DNA from: Hyphomicrobium sp. CS1BSMeth3
Lineage (GTDB): Bacteria; Pseudomonadota; Alphaproteobacteria; Rhizobiales; Hyphomicrobiaceae
Length of the DNA stretch: 64,000 nt
Direction of reading: 5' to 3'
Assembly (NCBI RefSeq): GCF_900117415.1
Contig: NZ_FPEI01000006.1
Span: 2,480,001-2,544,000, forward strand
Made by a program: the position numbers and the translations under genes. Under the pieces are notes generated by a model that saw only the letters and a program-made list of their open reading frames with translations, did not search any database and was not told the origin of the DNA. Positions 1-7,481 of the stretch are shown piece by piece; position 1 is the first letter of the stretch, and each line of letters begins with the position of its first letter.

Positions 1-330
1 CGCATTGAACGTGCGCTCTTCCCATGTTCCCGAAAGCGCGCCGGACGGCTGCTGCTGGAGCTGCCCTCGGATCTCGACGGCGTTCGTCGTCCCGCGACAT
101 CTTATGGCAAGACGCAGCGCCCGCTGCGCTCCCGAATAGTAGGCCGTGCAGCGGATGCGCTCGGACGCGCCATCTTGATATCGTATCTGTCCGGATCCGG
201 ACCACGTGCCGAACAGACTTTGAAATGGCGTCGCCGCCGCATGAGCGGTCGCGATAGCGGCACCAGAGAGCAGACAGATGGCGAGGACAGTTCGCGCGGA
301 AAGTCGCCATGGGCTTCTGAGCAGTTTCAT
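1..330 (-). CDS. Secreted hypothetical protein, C-terminus cut by window edge
   Basis: An open frame runs from an ATG at 330 off the left edge with no stop (110 codons seen). A GGAGAAG ribosome site lies just upstream. The protein begins with a signal peptide (MKLLRS..., hydrophobic AICLLSGAAIATAHA), so it is probably periplasmic. The mature part contains GTWSGSGQIRYQDG, a Cys-Thr-Ala-Tyr-Tyr segment and a GTWEERTFNA motif. I recognise this pattern from small secreted proteins of unknown function common in Hyphomicrobiales. Two cysteines, in RIRCTAYY and AIRCRG, could form a disulfide. No function can be assigned. The gene is downstream of, and co-oriented with, the ABC exporter at 385-1981, with a 54-base gap. 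Confidence 0.8.
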   Translation of the reverse strand, partial: MKLLRSPWRLSARTVLAICLLSGAAIATAHAAATPFQSLFGTWSGSGQIRYQDGASERIRCTAYYSGAQRALRLAIRCRGTTNAVEIRGQLQQQPSGALSGTWEERTFNA

Positions 331-384
331 CTCGCTTCTCCATTGTTCCGCGTCACGCCGCTTGTCGACGGCAACCCGATCCGC

Positions 385-1215
385 TCACGCCGTCATTCTC
401 GGGTAGAGCCGCGCCGCTACAAGGACGAGCACGGCGGTCACGCCAAGCAGGACGGCAAAATCCGTAGCGAGCCCGAACTTGCTCTCGCCACCGGCCAGCA
501 TGAGCGCGCGTAGCGCGTCGACCTGATAGCTGAGCGGATTGGCGAGGGAGATGCCCCTGAGCCAGTCGGGCATGATATCGATGGGATAGATCGCATTGCT
601 GGCGAAGAAAATGGGCATGGTCAGCACCTGGCCAATGCCCATGAAACGCTCGCGAGTCTTGACGATGCACGCAATGGCCAGCGAGAACGTCGCAAAGAGC
701 GACGAGCCGAGCGCGATCAGCGCGGCAACGCCGATCAGATGCAGAGGATTGAAGCTCACATCCACATGCATCAGCAAAGCCAGAAGATAGACGATTACCG
801 ACTGAATGAGCCCGCGCACGGCGGCCGACACCGCCTTTCCCAGAACGAGCGCAGTGCGCGGAGCCGGGCTCACCATGTAGCGGTGCAGGATCCCGAGATC
901 GCGCTCCCAAATTGCCGAGATGCCATAGAAGATCGCCGCAAAGAGCACGCTCTGCGCCAGAATGCCGGGCACGAGGAAGTCGAGGTAGTTGCCGCCTCCG
1001 GCGTCGAGCCCTCTCACGTGCGCCATCACCTGGCCGAAGAGCAGCAGCCAGATGGCCGGCTGCAGCGCGCGCGTGAAAATCTCGGTCGGATCGTGCATGA
1101 GCTTGCGGAGCTCGACATCGGCCACGGCAAAGACTTGCGTGCCGTATCCGGCTGCTGCCGCGATCAGCGACCGCTCATGAGTGGCTCTGAATGCTTCTGC
1201 GGGTCTGGCGGACAT
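385..1215 (-). CDS. ABC-2 type transporter permease
   Basis: Integral membrane half of an ABC-2 exporter (DrrB/NodJ-like), about 276 aa with roughly six hydrophobic segments. Recognisable family stretches are LDFLVPGILAQSVLFAA, the MVSPAPR loop and the late NPLSYQVDALRALM motif. It should move a drug, lipid or polysaccharide-like substrate across the inner membrane, powered by the ATPase encoded immediately upstream. I chose the ATG at 1215 because AGAAGGG lies at good spacing; an in-frame start at 1269 would add 18 residues. The start lies inside the 3' end of the ATPase gene (about 40-base overlap), typical of a coupled pair. The substrate is unknown. Confidence 0.88.
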   Translation of the reverse strand: MSARPAEAFRATHERSLIAAAAGYGTQVFAVADVELRKLMHDPTEIFTRALQPAIWLLLFGQVMAHVRGLDAGGGNYLDFLVPGILAQSVLFAAIFYGISAIWERDLGILHRYMVSPAPRTALVLGKAVSAAVRGLIQSVIVYLLALLMHVDVSFNPLHLIGVAALIALGSSLFATFSLAIACIVKTRERFMGIGQVLTMPIFFASNAIYPIDIMPDWLRGISLANPLSYQVDALRALMLAGGESKFGLATDFAVLLGVTAVLVLVAARLYPRMTA

Positions 1216-1981
1216 CTCGATACGACCCTTCTGATCCGGCGCCCGTATCGGCAATGCTGGCGAACACATCGTCCAGCGTTGCCTCGGGCCCGATGCTTGC
1301 CTTGAGCTCCTTCGGAGAGCCGACGGCCTGAAGACGACCGCTGTGCAGCAGGCCTATGCGGTCACACATCTGGTCGGCCTCGTCCATGAGATGGGTGGTC
1401 ATGATGATGGTCGTGCCGAGCGTCTCCTGTAGCTGGCGCACATGCGCCCACACGACGTGACGCGCGGCGGGATCGAGCCCGACGGTCGGCTCATCCATGA
1501 ACAGGACGGGCGGCTCATGGATCGTGCTCTGCGCGATCTCGAGACGCCGGATCATGCCGCCGGAATAACCCTGCACGAGCCTGTCGGCGAACTCCGCGAG
1601 TCCCATGCGCTCGAGCGCCGTTCGGATGCGCTTCTCGCGCTCCGCTCTCGGCACGAGATAGAGACGAGCCGCAAAGAGGAGGTTCTCGTATCCCGTGAGG
1701 GCGCCGTCGGCGGAAAGGAGCTGCGGCACATAGCCAATGTGCGCGCGCACATTGGCCGCGTTGCGCACGACGTCGTAACCGGCGACGACCGCTCGCCCCG
1801 AAGTCGGGGGCAGCATCGTCGTCAGCATCTTGACGAGCGTGGACTTGCCCGCGCCGTTGGACCCGATCAGACCGAAGATCTCGCCGGGAAAGACCGTGAA
1901 CGATACCGCATCCACGGCCGTGAATGTGCCGAAGCGGCGCGTCAGGGACGCTGTCTCCACGATGGTCGCGCGGGGCTTCAT
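1175..1981 (-). CDS. ABC transporter ATP-binding protein (DrrA-type)
   Basis: Nucleotide-binding subunit of the ABC-2 exporter, 268 aa. The Walker A motif is GSNGAGKS, the signature is YSGGMIRRLEIAQ, and Walker B is VLFMDEPTVGLDP, followed by the H-loop region TTHLMDEAD. The C-terminal extension after the ABC domain is typical of DrrA/NatA-type exporters rather than importers. The ATG at 1981 overlaps the stop of the upstream host-attachment gene by 4 bases (ATGA) and the permease start lies inside its 3' end, so the three genes are probably translationally coupled. The likely location is the cytoplasmic face of the membrane. Confidence 0.9.
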   Translation of the reverse strand: MKPRATIVETASLTRRFGTFTAVDAVSFTVFPGEIFGLIGSNGAGKSTLVKMLTTMLPPTSGRAVVAGYDVVRNAANVRAHIGYVPQLLSADGALTGYENLLFAARLYLVPRAEREKRIRTALERMGLAEFADRLVQGYSGGMIRRLEIAQSTIHEPPVLFMDEPTVGLDPAARHVVWAHVRQLQETLGTTIIMTTHLMDEADQMCDRIGLLHSGRLQAVGSPKELKASIGPEATLDDVFASIADTGAGSEGSYRDVRQTRRSIQSHS

Positions 1982-2445
1982 CCTCTCGCGCTCCGGCTTG
2001 GCCCCCAGATAGGCGCCAGATGAGCGGGCAGATCGTTCTGAGGGATCTTGACGAGATCCTTCGCGAGCTCAGCCGTCACCTTTGCCTGCAGCGACTTCGA
2101 AAGCGCCTCGCGCAAGTCGCCGAGCGCGCCAGGTGGCGCGACAATGGCGAGACGATCAAATCTGCGGTCTCGCAAACAATGCTCCAGCTTGTCCGCAATC
2201 TCCCGCGCGAGCTTGCGCTTCAACTCGCGGTGCGGGTCGGTGCGGTTCTCTATGGCGTGACGCGTGGGATTGGCCGACTCGAGGCTGCGCCCCGGCCGGT
2301 CGGTCTCCAATTCGCGATTGGGTGGAAGCTCCATGGTGAGGGACATGTCCTCGACCGGAACGAGCTCGGAACCGGGGCCATGGCTCTCCAGCACTCTGGC
2401 GCGGCTTCCGTCGGCTATCAGGATCCAGGTTCGGTCAACCTTCAT
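1978..2445 (-). CDS. Host attachment family protein
   Basis: This 155-aa soluble protein matches the family annotated as 'protein required for attachment to host cells'. Seen are the N-terminal TWILIADGSRARVLE strand-turn, a variable acidic middle, and a C-terminal half with RFDRLAIVAPPGALGDLR and the terminal KDLVKIPQNDLPAHL motif. The fold resembles the eRF1/Rossmann-like family; biochemical activity is unknown and the 'attachment' label rests on old Agrobacterium work. It is first in a probable operon with the ABC exporter (ATGA overlap). An imperfect FNR/FixK-like box lies about 65 bases upstream of its start. Confidence 0.85.
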   Translation of the reverse strand: MKVDRTWILIADGSRARVLESHGPGSELVPVEDMSLTMELPPNRELETDRPGRSLESANPTRHAIENRTDPHRELKRKLAREIADKLEHCLRDRRFDRLAIVAPPGALGDLREALSKSLQAKVTAELAKDLVKIPQNDLPAHLAPIWGPSRSARG

Positions 2446-2503
2446 GGCATCTCTCCGTTCATCCTGCCCTGAACTCTATGAGCCCTCGCTTTCGTTCCAT
2501 GCT

Positions 2504-2517
2504 TTGACGCTGCTCAA
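2504..2517. promoter_or_regulatory. Imperfect FNR/FixK-type box
   Basis: TTGACGCTGCTCAA fits TTGAY-N4-RTCAA except for one position (C for R). Its centre is about 65 bases upstream of the host-attachment start codon, similar to the better boxes elsewhere in the window. It is the weakest of the five sites. Confidence 0.4.
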
Positions 2518-2689
2518 GCCGAATTGATGAGGACGGAAGCTCCGCCCCGCATGGAATTTGGGCGGCCACTGACGGCTAAGCGAGCAGCCGGCGGCTGGAT
2601 GTTGATGGCGGTCAAGGAAACAAGCCGGATCCTCAAGTATTGGAAGGTTGGCTGGATTCTCGCGCGGCGAGACGAAAAACATAAATGCG

Positions 2690-3382
2690 ATGAGGAATGC
2701 CGGACCATTTGCCGATCGTGCCGCGGCAGGGCGCGCCCTTGCCGACGCACTGATCGCGAGGAATCTGGTGCAGCCGGTCATCCTCGCCTTGCCCCGCGGC
2801 GGGGTCGCCGTCGCGGCCGAGATCGCCAAGGCCCTCGCGGCCCCCCTCGACATAGTTCTCGTGCGCAAGATCGGGGTCCCGTACCAGCCGGAGCTCGCAC
2901 TCGCCGCCATCGTCGATGGCGACCCGCCGGACGTCGTCGTCAACGAGGATGTCGCCGAGCTCTCCGGCATCCCGCCAGACTACATCGAGACACAAACGAG
3001 GCAGGCGCTCGCCGAAATCGAGCGGCGGCGCAAAGCCTATTTGCAGGGGCGGCCGCGCGTGCCACTCCAGGGCAGAACCATCGTTCTGGTGGATGACGGC
3101 ATTGCCACGGGCGCAAGCATACGGGCCGCACTGAAAGCGCTGCAGAGAAGGCATCCGAACAGGCTGATACTTGCCGTCCCCGTCGCTCCGGCTGAAACCG
3201 TCGCCGAGCTGGAGAAGGACGTCGACGAGGTCATCTGCCTCCGCCAGCCCGAGCCGTTCTTCGCCATCGGCGTCCACTACGCGGACTTCCACCAGATGAG
3301 CGATCAGGAGGTCATCGCGCTCCTCGAGGCCTGCGCGGCCGGCGCCTCGCCACCTGCGTCGGCGCCCGATGAGGGGAATTGA
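2690..3382 (+). CDS. Phosphoribosyltransferase-domain protein
   Basis: A 230-aa protein with a type I phosphoribosyltransferase fold. The N-terminal strand VILALPRGGVAVAAEIA and the PRPP-binding loop TIVLVDDGIATGAS (two acidic residues followed by a Thr-Gly-Ala-Ser turn) are clear. Between them is the DIVLVRKIG segment typical of the stand-alone family related to ComF and Mycobacterium Rv0571c-type proteins. The base or acceptor is unknown. I start it at the ATG at 2690; an upstream in-frame TTG at 2648 would place GGAAGG almost on the start codon. It is divergent from the host-attachment gene and is followed by the DUF3775 gene. Confidence 0.82.
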   Translation: MRNAGPFADRAAAGRALADALIARNLVQPVILALPRGGVAVAAEIAKALAAPLDIVLVRKIGVPYQPELALAAIVDGDPPDVVVNEDVAELSGIPPDYIETQTRQALAEIERRRKAYLQGRPRVPLQGRTIVLVDDGIATGASIRAALKALQRRHPNRLILAVPVAPAETVAELEKDVDEVICLRQPEPFFAIGVHYADFHQMSDQEVIALLEACAAGASPPASAPDEGN

Positions 3383-3496
3383 ACAGGCACAGGCAGAGCC
3401 CGCGCCGTCTGCTCTTCCACCCTCGGGTCTCCCCTGGGGCGCCGATCTCACCTCCACGCAACGCGAGCATGATCCGCGCGTTGCACTGCCAAAACA

Positions 3497-3510
3497 TTGA
3501 CTGAGGTCAA
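3497..3510. promoter_or_regulatory. FNR/FixK-type box upstream of the DUF3775 gene
   Basis: TTGACTGAGGTCAA is a perfect TTGAC-N4-GTCAA palindrome and fits the CRP/FNR-family consensus TTGAY-N4-RTCAA. Its centre lies 83.5 bases upstream of the DUF3775 ATG, exactly the spacing seen for the mla operon. At a class II position (-41.5) transcription would start near 3545. Confidence 0.6.
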
Positions 3511-3586
3511 ACCCGTATCGCGCCGAGGCGCCTATGAGAGCACTAGCGCACCGGAGAGCCCCTCATGCCGATCGGAGGCTGCTGTA

Positions 3587-4051
3587 ATGCCCAAGACGCC
3601 GAAGACCGTCGAGGAGTTCTCGCCTGACGAGTTGCCGCCGCTCGCGATCTCGCCCGAGAAGGTGTGCTTCATCATCGTGAAGGCGCGCGAGTTCGACGCC
3701 AAGGATGTCGTCACCGAGCCCGACGCCGGGTCCAATCCATCCGACGACAACATGATCTCGGTTTTGGAGGATCACGGCGACGACCCGGTCGAGGAGGAGC
3801 TGACGACATTCATCTCGGGCCTCAGCGAGGACGAGCAGATCGACCTCGTCGCACTCGCGTGGCTCGGACGCGACGACAATACGCTCGATGACTGGGCAGA
3901 GCTGCGCGAGGAGGCGGCGAACGCCCATCGCACGCAAACGGAGCACACAGCCAACTATCTGCTCGGGATGCCACTCCTCGGCGACCATCTCGAGGAAGGC
4001 CTCTCGCTGTTCGGGCTATCGTGCGACAGCTTCGAGGCCGACCATCTCTGA
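3587..4051 (+). CDS. DUF3775 domain protein
   Basis: A 154-aa acidic cytoplasmic protein of unknown function, matching DUF3775: LAISPEKVCFIIVKAREFDAKD near the N-terminus, then DPVEEELTTFISGLSEDEQ and IDLVALAWLGRDD. The C-terminal part carries HTANYLLGMPLLGDHLEEGL. The ATG at 3587 is preceded by CGGAGG at good spacing, so the in-frame TTG at 3497, which lies within the FNR-like box, is rejected as the start. It is followed after 31 bases by the DUF4389 gene, so the two are probably co-transcribed. Confidence 0.85.
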   Translation: MPKTPKTVEEFSPDELPPLAISPEKVCFIIVKAREFDAKDVVTEPDAGSNPSDDNMISVLEDHGDDPVEEELTTFISGLSEDEQIDLVALAWLGRDDNTLDDWAELREEAANAHRTQTEHTANYLLGMPLLGDHLEEGLSLFGLSCDSFEADHL

Positions 4052-4082
4052 CAGCATCTTGTCTACAGCGAGGAGCCATTCC

Positions 4083-4406
4083 ATGGCCGTCACAGAGCAG
4101 CAGGGAGCAGGAAGCCGGTACGTGTGGAAGCGTGGGCTTTTCATGCTCCTTTTCGCAGTGGGCTTCGGCATCGGGCAGGCGCTGCTGAACATCTGCGCCA
4201 TCGTGCAGTTCTTCTGGCTGCTGTTTTCAGGTGAGCCCAATCGCTTTCTCGTCGGCTTCGGTCGATCCCTCGCGATCTGGCTCGCGGAGGTCGCCCGCTT
4301 CCTGATTTGCGCGAGCGAGGACATGCCCTTTCCCTGGAAGAGCTGGCCGGATGGCACGCGCGACGCCGGCACGTCGTCAAAATCGACCGATCCCTTCGGC
4401 CTTTGA
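4083..4406 (+). CDS. DUF4389 small membrane protein
   Basis: A 107-aa membrane protein with two hydrophobic segments (about residues 18-52 and 60-80) and the DUF4389 features: FFWLLFSGEPNRFLVGFG, then an EVARFLICASEDMPFPW motif ending in the Pro-Phe-Pro signature. The function is unknown. GAGGAG lies upstream of the ATG. The gene follows DUF3775 by 31 bases and precedes the secreted BA14K-like gene by 42 bases. In some bacteria DUF4389 domains sit next to lipid or envelope genes, which would fit the downstream mla operon, but that is inference. Confidence 0.85.
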   Translation: MAVTEQQGAGSRYVWKRGLFMLLFAVGFGIGQALLNICAIVQFFWLLFSGEPNRFLVGFGRSLAIWLAEVARFLICASEDMPFPWKSWPDGTRDAGTSSKSTDPFGL

Positions 4407-4448
4407 CGCCGCAACGGCGGACAATGTCGGCGTTACGAGGTCCAAGCC

Positions 4449-5375
4449 ATGAAAGGGAGCTTGCGCCTTCTTCGCGTTGCCGCGGCCGTTGGCATGGGCA
4501 CTCTGCTAGGCCTGTCGGCTGTCGTGCCGGAGGCCATGGCGCAAAGAGGCGGCCATGACAGAGGCGGTGGCAGGGGAGGCGCAGCTCCGAGCTTCTCGCC
4601 ACGCGGCGGAGGGGGTCTCGCCGGACCGCGGGTTGGCGGCTACGTGCGCGTGCCGAGCGCAAGAATTGTCAGCCCAGGCATAGGGCGCACCTACAGAGTG
4701 CCGAGCGGCAGCATAGCCCCGCTGCGATCAGGCCGCATCACTTCGCCATCGATTACTTCGAGGCGTATGAGCACGGAGCGCGGAGATCTCGCACCATTCG
4801 GGCAACGCGTGCATATCGGCCCAAGCCCCCGAGGACTGCGCATGATGCCAGGCCCGACGTCGCGCGGCGCGACGCTGCCTCGGGGGAGCACACCATTCCC
4901 TGCCTCGCGCATTGCACCTTCGAACCTGGCGCTGAGCAATAGTGGCCTGCGCCAGAACCCAGGCTATCCAAAACCTCCAAACGTAAAGTTCGACCCCAAG
5001 CAGAAGGCCGACAGGACAGGGTGGCAGCATCGCTATCGGCCGTTCTACTACAAGCACGACAGGCACCGCTGGCTGCGCCGCTACTACGCCTATCCCGTCG
5101 GCGGGCTCTGGTATTGGTACTGGTATGACGTTCTCGCCGATACCGATCCCTTTGGGGAGCTCTATAGCGACGCGATGCTGGCGAACTGCGATCCCGGAAC
5201 CGACGCCTGCAGCGAGCCTGCTCTGCAGGCGCTGATCGCGCCGGCCATCCTCGAAGGGCGAGCCACCCCGGAGGATATATCACGCTGCCAGGGCGAGTAC
5301 CGGTCCTTCAATGCTGCAACCGGCACGTTCGTCACCCATGGCGGCGATACTCGCATTTGCCCCTATCTCATGTAG
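4449..5375 (+). CDS. Secreted Gly/Arg-rich protein with BA14K-like C-terminus
   Basis: A 308-aa exported protein. A signal peptide ends near PEAMAQ (about residue 31). A low-complexity Gly/Arg/Ser/Pro-rich region follows to about residue 170, then an aromatic stretch (FYYKHDRHRW, GLWYWYWYD). The C-terminus contains CQGEYRSFNAATGTFVTHGG and a final Cys-Pro. This resembles the BA14K family (Cys-x-x-x-Tyr-Arg-Ser-...-Thr-Gly-Thr-...-Cys) described as an immunoreactive, possibly lectin-like protein in Brucella. Usual BA14K proteins are about half this size, so the long low-complexity region is an elaboration. Four cysteines near the C-terminus suggest disulfides in the periplasm or on the surface. 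Confidence 0.72.
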   Translation: MKGSLRLLRVAAAVGMGTLLGLSAVVPEAMAQRGGHDRGGGRGGAAPSFSPRGGGGLAGPRVGGYVRVPSARIVSPGIGRTYRVPSGSIAPLRSGRITSPSITSRRMSTERGDLAPFGQRVHIGPSPRGLRMMPGPTSRGATLPRGSTPFPASRIAPSNLALSNSGLRQNPGYPKPPNVKFDPKQKADRTGWQHRYRPFYYKHDRHRWLRRYYAYPVGGLWYWYWYDVLADTDPFGELYSDAMLANCDPGTDACSEPALQALIAPAILEGRATPEDISRCQGEYRSFNAATGTFVTHGGDTRICPYLM

Positions 5376-5454
5376 CGGTATAGTCGCCACGTGACCTCAG
5401 CCGGATCGTGGTAGCGCGGGTGAAGCGGACGCGACACGCTTCGTTCAAGAACGA

Positions 5455-5468
5455 TTGATATTCATCAA
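5455..5468. promoter_or_regulatory. FNR/FixK-type box upstream of the mla operon
   Basis: TTGATATTCATCAA is a perfect TTGAT-N4-ATCAA palindrome. Its centre is 83.5 bases upstream of the mlaE start codon, consistent with an activator bound near -41 and a leader of about 40 bases. Confidence 0.65.
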
Positions 5469-5544
5469 GGCTCTTTCTCATTGACGAACGGCATGGTCAC
5501 GCCGATTTCCGTAGTTCAGTACCCGCCTGCCGACCGAGGAATTC

Positions 5545-6681
5545 TTGACGACGCCACCCAATGTAAGTGCCGCCGAACGTGGTGGCCGGACAGAGCTGAC
5601 GGCAGAAGGTTCGTGGACTGCGCCGCACGCCGCGGAGCTCGAGCGCCTGGTCGATAGCGTGAGCACCGATCCGGCGCTCATGCGCGCGACGGCCATCAAC
5701 ATGCGCGGCATCGAGGCCTTCGATACCTACGGCGCCTGGCTGCTGGAACGGCTGGGACGCCCGGGGCCGACACGCAAGGAGCAGCTACAGATCCTCGATC
5801 TCGACGAGCGGTACGCAGGCCTGCTCGAAGAGGTGCATCACGTCAATCGCAAGCCTGCTGAACCGCGAAGGGCTCCCAACCCCATCGTGCGGACGCTCGA
5901 AACCATCGGGCGCACGCTCGAGGACGTGGGGCGCGACTTCCTGCAGTTCGTCAACATGCTCGGCGCGCTCGGAAACGCGCTTGTCGGCGTGCTGCTGCGC
6001 CCCCGGAGCTTCCGGCTGACCTCCGCCGTACATCATCTCGACCGCGTCGGCTGGCAGGCTGTCCCGATCATCCTGCTCATTACCTTCCTGATCGGCGGCA
6101 TCATCGCTCAGCAGGGCTTCTTCCACTTCCGCAAGTTCGGCGCCGATGACTACGTCGTCGATATGGTCGGCATCCTGGTGCTGCGCGAGCTTGGCGTTTT
6201 GATCGTTGCGATCATGGTGGCCGGCCGCTCCGGCAGCTCCTACACCGCCGAAATCGGCTCCATGAAAATGCGTGAGGAAATCGACGCCCTGCGCACCATG
6301 GGCCTCGATCCGGTGAGCGTGCTGCTCCTTCCGCGCGTCATCGCCCTCGTGATCGCGCTGCCGCTGCTGGCCTTCCTCGGCTCGATGGCCGCGCTCTACG
6401 GCGGCGGCGTCGTGGCGTGGCTCTATGGCGGCATGAGCCCGGACATCTACATCGCACGCCTCAACGAGGCCATCTCGGTCACACATTTCAAGGTCGGCAT
6501 GATCAAGGCGCCGTTCATGGCCCTGGCGATCGGTGTCGTGGCATGTGCCGAGGGCCTCAAAGTGCGTGGCAGCGCCGAGTCGCTCGGGCTTCACACGACA
6601 GCCTCCGTCGTCAAGTCGATCTTCCTCGTGATCGTGCTCGACGGCCTGTTCGCCATCTTCTTTGCGTCCATTGGAATGTGA
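5545..6681 (+). CDS. mlaE: MlaE-family permease with N-terminal STAS domain
   Basis: Membrane permease of an Mla-type phospholipid ABC transporter, 378 aa. Residues about 15-95 form a STAS-like (MlaB-type) domain (LTAEGSWTAPHAAELERL, INMRGIEAFDTYGAWLLERL). The remainder is a MlaE domain with the core FRKFGADDYVVDMVGILVLRELG and GSMKMREEIDALRTMGLDP. In E. coli the STAS subunit MlaB is a separate protein, so the fusion removes the need for it. The start is a TTG preceded by GAGGAA; no better start is seen. It overlaps mlaF by one base (TGATG). The FNR-type box at 5455 suggests oxygen-dependent control. Confidence 0.9.
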   Translation: MTTPPNVSAAERGGRTELTAEGSWTAPHAAELERLVDSVSTDPALMRATAINMRGIEAFDTYGAWLLERLGRPGPTRKEQLQILDLDERYAGLLEEVHHVNRKPAEPRRAPNPIVRTLETIGRTLEDVGRDFLQFVNMLGALGNALVGVLLRPRSFRLTSAVHHLDRVGWQAVPIILLITFLIGGIIAQQGFFHFRKFGADDYVVDMVGILVLRELGVLIVAIMVAGRSGSSYTAEIGSMKMREEIDALRTMGLDPVSVLLLPRVIALVIALPLLAFLGSMAALYGGGVVAWLYGGMSPDIYIARLNEAISVTHFKVGMIKAPFMALAIGVVACAEGLKVRGSAESLGLHTTASVVKSIFLVIVLDGLFAIFFASIGM

Positions 6682-7478
6682 TGCCGATGACCGCGCCCAG
6701 TGACAAGCCAGCCATCAGCGTGCGCGACCTCGTCGTCGGCTTCGGCGACCATATCGTGCTCGACCGTCTTTCTCTGGACGTGCGCCGTGGCGAGATCCTG
6801 GGGTTCGTCGGCGGCTCGGGCAGTGGCAAGTCCGTGCTCATGCGCACGATCATCGGCCTGCTGCCGAAGCGCCAGGGGACCATCGAAGTCTTGGGCGTCG
6901 ATCTCGAGCGGGCGAGCGACGATGACCGCCACGCGCTAGAGCGTCGCTGGGGCGTGCTCTTTCAGCAGGGGGCGCTGTTCTCGTCGCTCACGGCATTGCA
7001 GAACGTGCAAGTGCCCATGCGGGAGCACCTGGTCCTTTCCGAACGCCTGATGCGCGAAGTCGCGCTCGCCAAGCTCGAGATGGTGGGGCTCAGCCCAAGC
7101 GACGGCGAGAAGCTCCCTGCGCAACTCTCGGGCGGCATGACCAAGCGCGTCGCGCTCGCCCGCGCCCTCGCGCTCGACCCGGAGCTTGTCTTTCTCGATG
7201 AGCCGACATCGGGCCTCGATCCGATCTCCGCCGGCGATTTCGACGCCCTGATCCGCACTCTCCAGCAGACCCTGGGCCTCACGGTATTCATGGTCACGCA
7301 CGATCTCGAAAGCCTCGATACGGTCTGCGACCGCATTGCCGCACTCGCCGACGGCAAGGTCGTCGCCATCGGTCCGATGTCGGAAATGATGCGATCGCCG
7401 CATCCGTGGATGCAGGCCTATTTTCAAGGCAAGCGCGGCCGCAAGTTGTCCCGCGGCCTCTCGACAATGGAAACCTGA
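6681..7478 (+). CDS. mlaF: MlaF-family ABC ATPase
   Basis: ATPase of the Mla transporter, 265 aa. Walker A is GGSGSGKS, the Q-loop is VLFQQGALFSSL, the signature is [16 protein letters not shown] and Walker B is LVFLDEPTSGLDPIS; the H-loop reads TVFMVTHDLES. The GGM form of the signature and the QQGALFSSLT loop are typical of the Mla/Ttg2A group. It acts at the cytoplasmic face with MlaE. The start codon overlaps the mlaE stop; a second ATG two codons later (6687) is possible. It is followed 3 bases later by the MCE-domain gene. Confidence 0.92.
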   Translation: MPMTAPSDKPAISVRDLVVGFGDHIVLDRLSLDVRRGEILGFVGGSGSGKSVLMRTIIGLLPKRQGTIEVLGVDLERASDDDRHALERRWGVLFQQGALFSSLTALQNVQVPMREHLVLSERLMREVALAKLEMVGLSPSDGEKLPAQLSGGMTKRVALARALALDPELVFLDEPTSGLDPISAGDFDALIRTLQQTLGLTVFMVTHDLESLDTVCDRIAALADGKVVAIGPMSEMMRSPHPWMQAYFQGKRGRKLSRGLSTMET

Positions 7479-7481
7479 GCG

